Shown: positions 37,464-44,305, counted from the first letter of the stretch. The stretch is 64,000 nucleotides of DNA from Pontibacillus salipaludis (GCF_014642405.1 NZ_BMIN01000004.1:231206-295205); one strand, 5' to 3'. Numbers and translations are program-made. The notes: a model not told the origin generated them from the letters alone.

Positions 37464-37792
37464 TACAACTCCTCCATATCTAAAAGAATTGTGGGAAACA
37501 CAAATTGACAGCAACTGCAGGTACCACCTAAAACCTTTCCTCCGACCTCCTCTAACTTCTCTAGGTCCACCCCGTTATCTATAAGCAAGTCTAGAAACTG
37601 GTCAAAACTTAAATCCACAGCCACCGGAGGACAATCTTGGTTTTCGTAAATAAGCTTTGTAAGTTCCCCATTCTCATAAACTAAAAGTGCATTCCCTGCC
37701 CCTTTATAGTCTTTTTCTAACAAAGCCTCAGGAAGGTTAATGTGTGGCATCCCTTTATCACTAACGATCATTTCCTTTAAACTTTTTCTCAT
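37463..37792 (-). CDS. Hypothetical element protein, 109 residues
   Basis: ATG after GGGAG. An acidic protein with MIVSDKGMPHINLPEALLEK, VDLSFDQFLDLLIDNG and a C-terminal GGTCSCCQFVFPT holding three cysteines. No family recognised. Coupled to the downstream winged-helix gene. Confidence 0.6.
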   Translation of the reverse strand: MRKSLKEMIVSDKGMPHINLPEALLEKDYKGAGNALLVYENGELTKLIYENQDCPPVAVDLSFDQFLDLLIDNGVDLEKLEEVGGKVLGGTCSCCQFVFPTILLDMEEL

Positions 37793-37816
37793 GTAAATCG
37801 CTCCCTTTTCGTTTTA

Positions 37817-38056
37817 TTAGGTGTTCCTACTCCCACTAACACCGTCTATCCTCTGGCGTAACACTTTCAGCGAATTTTCCTCACCTCCTACTACCTTGTC
37901 AACGTTTAGCTCGCACCCTTCACTTAGTAATACCGGAACCGCGCGAAGCCGTAACGGAAATTCCGCAACTCTTTGACGCCCTACTTGTTATTCGCTATCG
38001 AGGGCTGACCGCGGCAGAAATTCCGCTACTTTTCCGCCCTTACCTACTTGTTGCAT
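37817..38056 (-). pseudogene. Possible decayed reading frame with an internal duplication
   Basis: One frame is open from an ATG at 38056 to 37817 except for a single TAA at 37988. Both sides of the stop carry a similar peptide (QVGKGGKVAEF and QVGRQRVAEF), matching direct DNA repeats at 38017-38052 and 37957-37989. No ribosome binding site is evident. It may be a degraded gene or a non-coding repeat array such as an origin. Confidence 0.35.
37957..38052. repeat. Direct repeats of about 33-36 bp
   Basis: GAAATTCCGC(A/T)ACT-x-CGCC-x-CTACTTGTT occurs at 37957-37989 and 38017-38052, 60 bp apart start to start, in the 481-bp gap upstream of the initiator-like gene. Confidence 0.55.
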
Positions 38057-38109
38057 TTTAACGACGACCGTAACGCTTTTCTTGGTGATTTTCCGTCAAT
38101 TAAACACGA

Positions 38110-38138
38110 AAAAGCCCCCGTATTGGCGTACGAGAGCT
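38110..38138 (-). terminator. Minus-strand terminator in the replication region
   Basis: AAAGCTCTCGTA/TACGGGGGCTTT stem with G-U pairs and TTTTT tail; it ends leftward transcripts coming from the 38274 gene. Confidence 0.7.
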
Positions 38139-38195
38139 TTCTTTATAGTCGGCTTGGCGGTGAGTAGTCGGAGAGCAGTTGTTTCGATTATACGC

Positions 38196-38286
38196 TTGCA
38201 ATTTACGATTAACAGACGTATAATATACATATACTTACATTTTCGACATTCTACGGCTTAGTTGTTGGCGCAACTAGGCTTTTTTA
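38196..38286 (+). ncRNA. Candidate small RNA with its own promoter and terminator
   Basis: Plus-strand TTGCAA (38196-38201), 17-bp spacer, TATAAT (38219-38224), then about 25 nt after the likely start (38231) a 10-bp hairpin GGCTTAGTTG/CAACTAGGCT followed by six T. The predicted transcript is about 55 nt with no open frame. It overlaps the 3' end of the minus-strand gene at 38274, so it would be antisense to that mRNA end. Confidence 0.5.
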
Positions 38287-38579
38287 ATGTTCAATCGTTG
38301 GTCATGCGCTTCTTTTGCTTTTTCAGCGTGGTGCTTAAGCGACTTCCTCATAGCGTCTAGGTGGCGTATTTCTTCTTTTATAACCCTTCGACGGTCAAGT
38401 ATCGTTTTTAATCGCTTTGTATGACGGTAAGCAGCTATTGGTCTGATCTTTTCCATTCTTTCTAGATCGTGATACGCATCTGACAGTTCCAAATCAATCC
38501 TACTTTGTTCCTTATTTAGACGGTCATGCTGTTTATTAAGCTCCTTCTTAGCTGCATCTACTGCATTCATGTAACCCAA
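38274..38579 (-). CDS. Helical hypothetical protein, 101 residues
   Basis: TTG start 8 nt after AAGGAG (an ATG three codons on is possible). Almost entirely helical and charged: NKEQSRIDLELSDAYHDLER and a basic second helix. No family recognised. Last gene of the early cluster before the 481-bp replication-type gap. Confidence 0.6.
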   Translation of the reverse strand: MGYMNAVDAAKKELNKQHDRLNKEQSRIDLELSDAYHDLERMEKIRPIAAYRHTKRLKTILDRRRVIKEEIRHLDAMRKSLKHHAEKAKEAHDQRLNIKKA

Positions 38580-38668
38580 CTTCCATACTCCTTTCTTTTA
38601 ACTGAATAGTAACCCTATATACATAAATAGCAGGGATCCTATAAACACGGTGTAGCTAATACAACTCT

Positions 38669-38959
38669 TCAACACCAAACCCCGCCTTCCATAATATCCT
38701 CCATCGCAATCCTGAGCAGCGAGTCGAATACATCGGATACATCACTCTCTACCAGCAACTCCTTAATCGGCTCTGGCGCTTTCAGACGGTCCATATATCG
38801 ACTAACTATTTCGCGCTCGATTGTAGCCTTAACTTCGGATAAATCGGCTACTCCATACTCACCCGCAACTGCTTCGGCTTCCATAAGAAGGTTATACTGC
38901 GTCATAAGCTCGCGATCCTTGGCGTATTCGTTGAAATTGACAACGTTAACTACCGGCAT
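38669..38959 (-). CDS. Element protein of a three-copy family, copy 3
   Basis: 96 residues, ATG overlapping the upstream stop (TGATG) with AAGGAGGTG ahead. The C-terminal half (RYMDRLKAPEPIKELLVESD, then FDSLLRIAMEDI) resembles the C-terminal halves of the two preceding genes, suggesting tandem duplication and divergence. No outside family recognised. Confidence 0.6.
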   Translation of the reverse strand: MPVVNVVNFNEYAKDRELMTQYNLLMEAEAVAGEYGVADLSEVKATIEREIVSRYMDRLKAPEPIKELLVESDVSDVFDSLLRIAMEDIMEGGVWC

Positions 38960-39243
38960 CAGATCACCTCCTTGTATACGTCTGCTATCGCTAAATCAAG
39001 ATACTCCGAGTAAATTTCCGGCGCATCCTTTACCGCAGTTTTTACTGCACGCTCTACGTGTTCCGGCAAACATAGACGGTGGATATACCCTTCAACTAGC
39101 GCCTTTTCCGTTTCTACAAGTTCAAAAAGCGCTACGTCTTCGTCTTTGCTTTCTTCGCGATCTAACCGCTGAAGTAATCCCTTTCGACGTTCAAACAACT
39201 GACGGTCACCTTCGTACGAGCAGATCCATTTAAACTTCTTCAT
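38959..39243 (-). CDS. Element protein of a three-copy family, copy 2
   Basis: 94 residues from the ATG after AAGGAGG; a TTG at 39261 lies in the binding site itself. The N-terminal half is basic (KKFKWICSYEGDRQLFERRK); the C-terminal half EGYIHRLCLPEHVERAV ... YLDLAIADV aligns with its neighbours. Function unknown. Confidence 0.6.
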   Translation of the reverse strand: MKKFKWICSYEGDRQLFERRKGLLQRLDREESKDEDVALFELVETEKALVEGYIHRLCLPEHVERAVKTAVKDAPEIYSEYLDLAIADVYKEVI

Positions 39244-39568
39244 TATAGTAACCTCCTTCAAATGATAAACGAGAATGCGTTAAAGCAATTCCATGCTTTA
39301 TGAAGTCAACTAGCGACATACCTGGCGTAATTACTTCGAGCAAATCTTTCACATAAGCCTTTGTAAGTGAGTTAAGCACCATCGAAAATAACCGGTTAAT
39401 CTCTGCATCCACAAAAGGTACCCCTCCGATATAGTCGAAGACCTCGTAAACCGTTAACTCGTCGTTGTCATGTACGATCATTAAGTCGTCCGTAAGCTGA
39501 TACGCAAATTCTTGGGCGGTTCTACCTCCATCAAAACGAATGATTATGTTCGTTCGCATTAAAACCAT
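39230..39568 (-). CDS. Element protein of a three-copy family, copy 1 (first early gene)
   Basis: 112 residues, ATG 8 nt after AAGGGG. N-terminal beta hairpin (TNIIIRFDGGRTAQEFAYQL), then a helical part (EINRLFSMVLNSLTKAYV) weakly like the next two proteins. It is the first gene of the leftward operon, directly under the promoters covered by the dyad operators. In phage-type switches this position holds an anti-repressor, Cro-like or excision gene. No such family is recognised here. Confidence 0.6.
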   Translation of the reverse strand: MVLMRTNIIIRFDGGRTAQEFAYQLTDDLMIVHDNDELTVYEVFDYIGGVPFVDAEINRLFSMVLNSLTKAYVKDLLEVITPGMSLVDFIKHGIALTHSRLSFEGGYYNEEV

Positions 39569-39598
39569 TTCATCGGCCCCTTTCGATTATATCGTTTT

Positions 39599-39612
39599 TA
39601 CGCTTTTGCGTA
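39599..39612. promoter_or_regulatory. Dyad operator O1
   Basis: TACGCTTTTGCGTA: 5-bp arms TACGC/GCGTA around TTTT. Covers the -35 of early promoter 2. Confidence 0.75.
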
Positions 39613-39630
39613 ATTCGATTAACCTTAGTG

Positions 39631-39644
39631 TACGCTTTTGCGTA
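39631..39644. promoter_or_regulatory. Dyad operator O2
   Basis: Exact second copy of TACGCTTTTGCGTA, 32 bp (three helical turns) from O1, inside the spacer of early promoter 1 and 19 bp from the repressor promoter. Confidence 0.75.
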
Positions 39645-39662
39645 ATGAACGTCAATAGGTAA

Positions 39663-39691
39663 TTGCGAAATTTTTTAAAAAAGTATATACT
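39663..39691 (+). promoter_or_regulatory. Promoter of the XRE repressor gene
   Basis: TTGCGA (39663-39668), 17-bp spacer, TATACT (39686-39691). It points away from the early operon. Confidence 0.7.
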
Positions 39692-39725
39692 AGGTTTAAC
39701 GAAACTTAAACGGGAGGGTACGATA

Positions 39726-39968
39726 ATGGAGAATACTACGGAATTGCCCGGTAAACGTGAGGTCCAGCTGAAGGTCGGCGAGTTGTTACATAAACGGGAG
39801 CTAACGCAGGCCAAGCTTTCGGATATTACTGGAATAAGACGTGCAGCTATATCGCAACTGTCACGTGGCTATGTGGACCGAGTAAGCCTCGACCATTTAA
39901 CGAAGATAGCCGACGCATTAGAGCTCGACGATATTTCGGAGTTAATTACAATAGAGAACAAGAAATAA
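39726..39968 (+). CDS. XRE-family repressor of the element
   Basis: 80 residues from the ATG after GGGAGGG; the frame opens further upstream through the promoter. An HTH is clear: LLHKRELTQAKLSDITGIRR then AAISQLSRG and a helix DHLTKIADALE (Cro/C1-type). It is transcribed opposite to the long leftward operon. Two identical dyads lie in the promoters between them, so it most likely keeps the element silent, like Stl in phage satellites. It lacks a LexA-type autoprotease domain, so induction would need an anti-repressor or helper protein. A hairpin terminator follows (39971-39995). Confidence 0.82.
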   Translation: MENTTELPGKREVQLKVGELLHKRELTQAKLSDITGIRRAAISQLSRGYVDRVSLDHLTKIADALELDDISELITIENKK

Positions 39969-39971
39969 GGC

Positions 39972-39995
39972 GCCTGATTGGGCGTCTTTTTACGT
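39972..39995 (+). terminator. Terminator of the repressor gene
   Basis: AGGCGCC/GGCGTCT stem with a G-U pair and T run. Confidence 0.7.
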
Positions 39996-40029
39996 TTTAA
40001 GACATAAAAAAAGCCCGCTCAATGGCGGA

Positions 40030-40242
40030 CTATTTGATTAAGCTATTTTCATCCCCGACACGCAATACTTCTATGTAGTTCGGGGGTTTATATCTACCGT
40101 GCATACCGGATTCCTTCTCTTTTTCTTTTTCTAGCTTAAGATAATCAAAGAACTTCCTCATAGCTTGTTCTGAATCTTCCGCTAATATCAACTCACTATC
40201 GTCCTTGTAATACTTAACTAAGTAATAATTAAGGTAACGAAT
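40030..40242 (-). CDS. Small element protein with a probable ATT start
   Basis: 70 codons. A near-perfect GAGAGGAGGTG lies 8 nt (from AGGAGG) before an ATT, and an in-frame TAA two codons upstream excludes any earlier start. The next in-frame ATG is 27 codons downstream with no binding site. The protein reads IRYLNYYLVKYYKDDSELIL, then a charged helix and PPNYIEVLRVGDENSLIK. ATT starts are rare (infC is the known example) and imply low or regulated translation. Function unknown. Confidence 0.6.
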   Translation of the reverse strand: MRYLNYYLVKYYKDDSELILAEDSEQAMRKFFDYLKLEKEKEKESGMHGRYKPPNYIEVLRVGDENSLIK

Positions 40243-40347
40243 CGCTTACACCTCCTCTCAATCCATATATTTCTAGAAAAATAGTCCAATCCCTTTTATT
40301 TACACGAACAAAACCACACCTATAGGTACATTTTCTCCGCGAATTTT

Positions 40348-40398
40348 TTCGGAGCAGAAACACTTCACTACGCTAAAGTCGAAGTGTTAATTTTTGGC
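40348..40398 (+). terminator. Plus-strand hairpin with T run
   Basis: AACACTTC/GAAGTGTT stem followed by AATTTTT. No plus-strand gene ends here, so its role is unclear. The rest of the gap 40243-40463 shows no gene. Confidence 0.4.
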
Positions 40399-40463
40399 GC
40401 GTATTTGAGCACAGCAGGGAAAGCTATTTCCAGCTTATTCCCGCCCGCCCCCTATTTACGCAC

Positions 40464-40493
40464 AAAAAAGAGAGCCGCTAGTTAGCGACCCTC
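40464..40493 (-). terminator. Terminator of the resolvase gene
   Basis: GAGGGTCGCT/AGCGGCTCTC hairpin (overlapping the last codons) followed by TTTTTT on the minus strand. Confidence 0.8.
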
Positions 40494-41063
40494 CGACTTA
40501 ACCTTCGTATATATAGTTGAGCGAGGCACGCCGGTTACCTTTGCGATGTCATTAACGCTCATGCCGTTCTGCTTCCGTTCATGATACAGCTTAACCGCCT
40601 TCTTAACGTCCTTATCGTCTTGACCAGGGCGACCCATATGCTTACCTTGCGACTTAGCTCGTTGCCTACCTTCGGTCGTTCTCTCGACGATTATGTCACG
40701 TTCAAATTGCGCGAAGCTACCGAGGATATTAAACATCAAACGCTGCAAACTACTGCCGTCGTCTCCCGCATTAAACTCGAGGTTATCACGCAGGAATACA
40801 ACGGATACACCTTTCTCGTTTAGCTCCGATACAATCTTATTGAGGTCGATAATCGAGCGTGCTAGACGGTCTATCTTAACGACATATACCGTATCACCAG
40901 GGCGTACGTTCTCGATCATATCCGCTAATGCCTTACGTGGGGCGGTGGATGTACCGGTCACCTTTTCGACGTATACCTTCTCGCAACCTTCCGCCTGAAG
41001 TAGCGCCTCTTGTGATTCGAGATCCTGGCCGACTGTACTAACGCGTGCATATCCGATTTTCAT
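40482..41063 (-). CDS. Serine recombinase (resolvase/invertase family)
   Basis: 193 residues. The catalytic domain has YARVSTVGQDLESQ with Ser9, then YVVKIDRLARSIIDL, LEFNAGDDGSS and the long E helix; the C-terminal HTH is MSVNDIAKVTGVPRSTIY. Size and motifs match plasmid and Tn3-type resolvases rather than large integrases. Its likely job is multimer resolution of a circular replicating form, or inversion. A candidate binding dyad lies directly upstream (41084-41123). Confidence 0.9.
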   Translation of the reverse strand: MKIGYARVSTVGQDLESQEALLQAEGCEKVYVEKVTGTSTAPRKALADMIENVRPGDTVYVVKIDRLARSIIDLNKIVSELNEKGVSVVFLRDNLEFNAGDDGSSLQRLMFNILGSFAQFERDIIVERTTEGRQRAKSQGKHMGRPGQDDKDVKKAVKLYHERKQNGMSVNDIAKVTGVPRSTIYTKVKSEGR

Positions 41064-41083
41064 ATACGGGACCCTCCGTCCAA

Positions 41084-41123
41084 AAGTTAGTTATGTTCTA
41101 TACACTTAATTATAGACTAACTT
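41084..41123. promoter_or_regulatory. Candidate resolvase (res) site
   Basis: Inverted arms AAGTTAGT (41084-41091) and ACTAACTT (41116-41123) around an AT-rich centre with TATA elements, about 20 bp upstream of the resolvase start; resolvases usually bind there and autoregulate. Confidence 0.5.
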
Positions 41124-41217
41124 CTAAACAGTTACAAGCGATAAAAACGGGCAGTTTTCGGCTATGTTGAACGTTGTACATAAGTTAACACTTTAAGACA
41201 CTCTGCGAATCCAAAAG

Positions 41218-41245
41218 AAAAAGGCCTGCAAAAGCAGACCTCTTA
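41218..41245 (-). terminator. Terminator of the 126-residue gene
   Basis: AGGTCTGC/GCAGGCCT hairpin and T run on the minus strand. Confidence 0.75.
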
Positions 41246-41623
41246 ATCGAACCAGTTACCTATCCCATGAGCTAAAGAATTAAAAGCACTTGCATAATGA
41301 ATACTTTCCCTTTCAAGCTTAGCCACTTCTTCATCGTAAATTTCCAGTCGGTTATGGACTTCTTTCATTAAATCTAAACCACCGATAATATTTATTGTCT
41401 CTATCTTGGCTTCAATTACATTTTCCCAATATGTTACACCATCTATATTCAACTTATTTTGGACATACTGGTTATCGCCCTCAAAAATTTCATTTGCAAG
41501 CTTCTCATTAAATTCTTGTTGGCTTTTTTCTTCAGACATTTCTCTAGCTTTTCTATATTTCTCAATATGGTACATTAAATCCTCCGCCAAGTTCCATACA
41601 ACTTGTTTATCCGTAGCATACAT
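41243..41623 (-). CDS. Hypothetical helical protein, 126 residues
   Basis: Acidic, helical. The ATG follows GGAGGTGTAG. It ends in SAFNSLAHGIGNWFD; the FNSLAHxxGNWF part is similar to the C-terminal part of the small partner ORF at 29406, at the other end of the element. No family recognised. It is flanked by its own terminator and a 340-bp gene-free gap, so it looks like an independently expressed cargo gene. Confidence 0.6.
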   Translation of the reverse strand: MYATDKQVVWNLAEDLMYHIEKYRKAREMSEEKSQQEFNEKLANEIFEGDNQYVQNKLNIDGVTYWENVIEAKIETINIIGGLDLMKEVHNRLEIYDEEVAKLERESIHYASAFNSLAHGIGNWFD

Positions 41624-41963
41624 TTAAACTACACCTCCTTCCGCAATAATTATTTCTAGGCAACAGATTCCAATTCCTTCTAAGTGTACGAATAAAGTCG
41701 CTCTGGCTGCCCCGAAAATATTCGGAGACCGTCCGCGGTGAACGCTTCGCCTGGTAATTCCGCCCCCATTAACGGAATTTAACCGTAGAATAGCCCGAAT
41801 ATGTGAAGTAAACTGAAGCGCCCAAAGTGTTCCGGACCCCTCGCGTCAGGTCCGCGTGGCTGGTTAATGGACGCCTAAAAGTCCGTATATACTAAAACGT
41901 ACTCAAACGAAAAACGCCGAAAAAGCGGACAAAATCGGAAGTATTCGGAAGTATGAAAACCGC
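41624..41963. other. Gene-free stretch in the element
   Basis: About 340 bp without a convincing reading frame. It holds a short direct repeat (CGGAAGTAT twice near 41937-41955) and CG-rich segments, and nothing that I can assign. Confidence 0.4.
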
Positions 41964-42218
41964 TTATTTTCGCTTAATTTTGCCAACGTATGACCGCGCT
42001 AAACTACCGACCATTACCGATCTGCATACGCCTACAAACGCCCTCATATCAACGTTTCCCTCCGATTTACTACGTGCTACATTCCGTACATTTCGGCGAT
42101 TGGCATCGGTCGTAAGCCGGTAAGCGGTCGGCCTAATTCCGCACTTCCGGTCACGCTTTAAAAATGTCGCTGAGAGTGCATTTTTGTAAACTAGTTTTCG
42201 GCGAGAAAATTCCGTCAT
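41964..42218 (-). CDS. Doubtful ORF, 84 codons
   Basis: Very basic (many Arg and Lys). No good ribosome binding site precedes the first ATG, and a TATAAT lies only a few bases upstream of it. An internal ATG at codon 58 follows GGAGGG and would give 27 residues. It could equally be a non-coding leader. Kept only as a low-confidence entry. Confidence 0.25.
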   Translation of the reverse strand: MTEFSRRKLVYKNALSATFLKRDRKCGIRPTAYRLTTDANRRNVRNVARSKSEGNVDMRAFVGVCRSVMVGSLARSYVGKIKRK

Positions 42219-42273
42219 ATCAACGATTATACAATTGAACTATAATGTCAGTTTTGGATACACGCTAACATCC

Positions 42274-42552
42274 TTACGCAGACTTATTACGTTTACTTTT
42301 ACGCTGCATAGCTTTCTTTTGCTTACGTCTGTTTTCACGTCTAAGACTATGCCACCGTTTCCAGTAATCCTTGCGCGTTTCTAGGTACTCTTTTTGATAA
42401 TCCTCACGCTGCTCCCACTTCCACAACGTCATACGGCTGATTCCTAGATCCTCGCAAATTTCCGTTTTGTTGTACCAGCGATATATTGCAAGAAACATAG
42501 CTTCTCTATGCCGCCAATCTAACGGCTGCTTCTCCGGTCCTCTTTTACCCAT
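42274..42552 (-). CDS. HTH protein resembling a terminase small subunit
   Basis: 92 residues, basic. The ATG lies 9 nt after AAGGAG. The HTH KTEICEDLGISRMTLWKWEQ is followed by REDYQKEYLETRKDYWK and a Lys/Arg-rich tail. The pattern is shared by small phage HTH proteins annotated as terminase small subunits or insertion-element HTH (phBC6A51 type). Satellites often carry a small terminase to redirect packaging, so this is a candidate, but a plain regulator is equally possible. Confidence 0.55.
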   Translation of the reverse strand: MGKRGPEKQPLDWRHREAMFLAIYRWYNKTEICEDLGISRMTLWKWEQREDYQKEYLETRKDYWKRWHSLRRENRRKQKKAMQRKSKRNKSA

Positions 42553-42582
42553 TCGATCACACTCCTTTGTGATAATTTCTAA

Positions 42583-42618
42583 AAAAAAAAGCCCAGCAAA
42601 AATTGCCGGACTTAAATA
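42583..42618 (-). terminator. Terminator of the AbiGi/DUF2971-like gene
   Basis: AAGTCCGGCA/TGCTGGGCTT stem followed by a run of ten T on the minus strand. Confidence 0.8.
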
Positions 42619-42619
42619 G

Positions 42620-43240
42620 CTACTGTATTATAGGTGCCATAGTAGTTATACCACCAATTTTTCTTATTATCTCTTCGTCAGCTTCTTTAATGAACTTTCT
42701 ATATCTAACTTTTCCTCCTAATAAAATATAAACATGAGCCATTTTTTCTTTAAAATAGAAATCCCCTTTAACCCTCCACTCTCTTTCATGCATCCAATCT
42801 ACAATTTGATCTTCTGATTTCAATTTTAAATCAACAATTCTCCAATATTCTTCTTCGGGTAAATACTTCATAGCCTCTTCTCTATCATCGTAAATCACAG
42901 GTCGTCCTCCGCTATTGTAAACTACTTCTCTTTTAATAGCTATTCCCGTAGCGGTGTAACGTTTGATACCAGTTTCTTTCCTTCGACGTAACTCTTTTTC
43001 AAATAGTATATTTTGATTAGCCGAATATAGAGGTACATCTTGGAAGCAGACAGCCTTATTCTTCCCGTTGATAAAACCTTCTTTTCCACTTCCCTTTAGG
43101 TGTCCGTCGTTTAGTATCTTTAAAAGTACATCAACTTCGTCACCAATTTCTGGATTCGGTTTAGTTAAATGCACCAAAAATCTACTTAAATCTGACCTCG
43201 AAGTGTACCTATCTTTCCAATCATTGAAGCTTACTCCCAC
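42620..43240 (-). CDS. AbiGi/DUF2971-like putative phage-resistance protein
   Basis: 206 residues. GTG start 7 nt after GAGAGGGG. Features: SRFLVHLTKP near the N-terminus, GFINGKNKAVCFQDVPL, GGRPVIYDD and HEREWRVKGDF. This combination recalls the AbiGi abortive-infection and DUF2971 families, whose biochemistry is not settled. It lies between the integrase and the rest of the element, where satellites and prophages often carry defence cargo, and has its own terminator. The family assignment is from memory of motifs and is moderate. Confidence 0.5.
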   Translation of the reverse strand: MGVSFNDWKDRYTSRSDLSRFLVHLTKPNPEIGDEVDVLLKILNDGHLKGSGKEGFINGKNKAVCFQDVPLYSANQNILFEKELRRRKETGIKRYTATGIAIKREVVYNSGGRPVIYDDREEAMKYLPEEEYWRIVDLKLKSEDQIVDWMHEREWRVKGDFYFKEKMAHVYILLGGKVRYRKFIKEADEEIIRKIGGITTMAPIIQ

Positions 43241-43306
43241 ACAGAAACCCCTCTCAATACCTACTTCTTATAATTCCTAATTCAACGAGCCAATAAAATA
43301 TACCTG

Positions 43307-44305
43307 CTACACATCTAAATTATCCTTCTTGTTCACTTCGTTATACTTTGTGACCACGATATCGTCCGTATAGTCTAAATACCTTTGTGTCGTAGCTAAG
43401 TCAGCATGTCCGAGGATCATTTGCAAGCTTCGGATATCCCCACCATTTTTCAAATAGTTAACGGCGAAGGTATGACGCAACGAGTGCGGACTTGCTCTTA
43501 CCTCATCTTTCAAACCAGCTTTTCTAGCGTACGAATCCATTCGTTTCCTAATGCGATCATAACGAAGCGGCTCGCCAAATTGGTTCGTAAAGACATGAGT
43601 TACATCAGCACCGAAGTAATCCCGTGTTTCGGTAACTAACTGAGCGAGGTTTTTCTGCACCTTTTCCGTCATAGGAACCATCCTCGTCTTACGGTTCTTG
43701 TTCTTAGCTCCCGGTAGTATAAGCATTCCGTTTTCGAAGTCTATATCCTCAACTTCCATAGAATCAATTTCATTTACACGCAAACCGCACTTTAACATAA
43801 CCAGCATAGAAACGTAGTCACGGAATCCTGCGTAAATATCCATATTTATTACGGCAAATAGCCGGCGCACTTGGTTGTCGCTTAGTGTGAAAATACGCTG
43901 CTCATCAGTTTTTAATTTACGGATCCTTTCAGCGGGATTATAGGAGATGATATTTTCGTTCTTTAGACGCTTATACATTGCCCGGACACTCGTAAGCCTA
44001 ATGTTAACCGTTACGGGTGATAGTTCCCTCACTTTAAGTAACACCGAAATATATCTTCTGAAATCTTCCTCTTCCACTTCGTCCGCAAATATTTTTCCGG
44101 TGACTCTGAAGAATTCCTCCCAATGATACCGATATCCTTGCATCGTTTTTTCCCGGTAGTTCTCCGTTTCATAAATCATCATTAACTTAGATAACGCGAT
44201 CTCAGCGGTAAGACCAGGACGTATTGAATCGTTTTCTCCGACGTCCCTCCGTTGCATGACTCCGGTTCTTCTTCTTGTTGCAATTTGCCTATTCTTTTTG
44301 CGCAT
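43307..44305 (-). CDS. int: Tyrosine recombinase (element integrase)
   Basis: 332 residues from the ATG 7 nt after GGAGGG; an upstream start at 44320 lies in the binding site. The N-terminal SAM-like core-binding domain covers about residues 40-130. The catalytic domain shows LMLKCGLRVNEI (Arg), HSLRHTFAVNYL (HxxR), LGHADLATTQRYL (His and the nucleophile tyrosine). XerC/D-like phage integrase. It lies about 200 bp from the tRNA-Arg attachment site, as expected for an integrase next to its att site. Confidence 0.93.
   Translation of the reverse strand: MRKKNRQIATRRRTGVMQRRDVGENDSIRPGLTAEIALSKLMMIYETENYREKTMQGYRYHWEEFFRVTGKIFADEVEEEDFRRYISVLLKVRELSPVTVNIRLTSVRAMYKRLKNENIISYNPAERIRKLKTDEQRIFTLSDNQVRRLFAVINMDIYAGFRDYVSMLVMLKCGLRVNEIDSMEVEDIDFENGMLILPGAKNKNRKTRMVPMTEKVQKNLAQLVTETRDYFGADVTHVFTNQFGEPLRYDRIRKRMDSYARKAGLKDEVRASPHSLRHTFAVNYLKNGGDIRSLQMILGHADLATTQRYLDYTDDIVVTKYNEVNKKDNLDV

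Larger units (their letters stand above)
39586..39655 (-). promoter_or_regulatory. Two leftward early promoters
   Basis: Promoter 1: TTGACG (39650-39655), 17-bp spacer, TACACT (39627-39632). Promoter 2: TTACGC (39608-39613), 16-bp spacer, TATAAT (39586-39591). Each is overlapped by one copy of the dyad operator. Confidence 0.65.
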
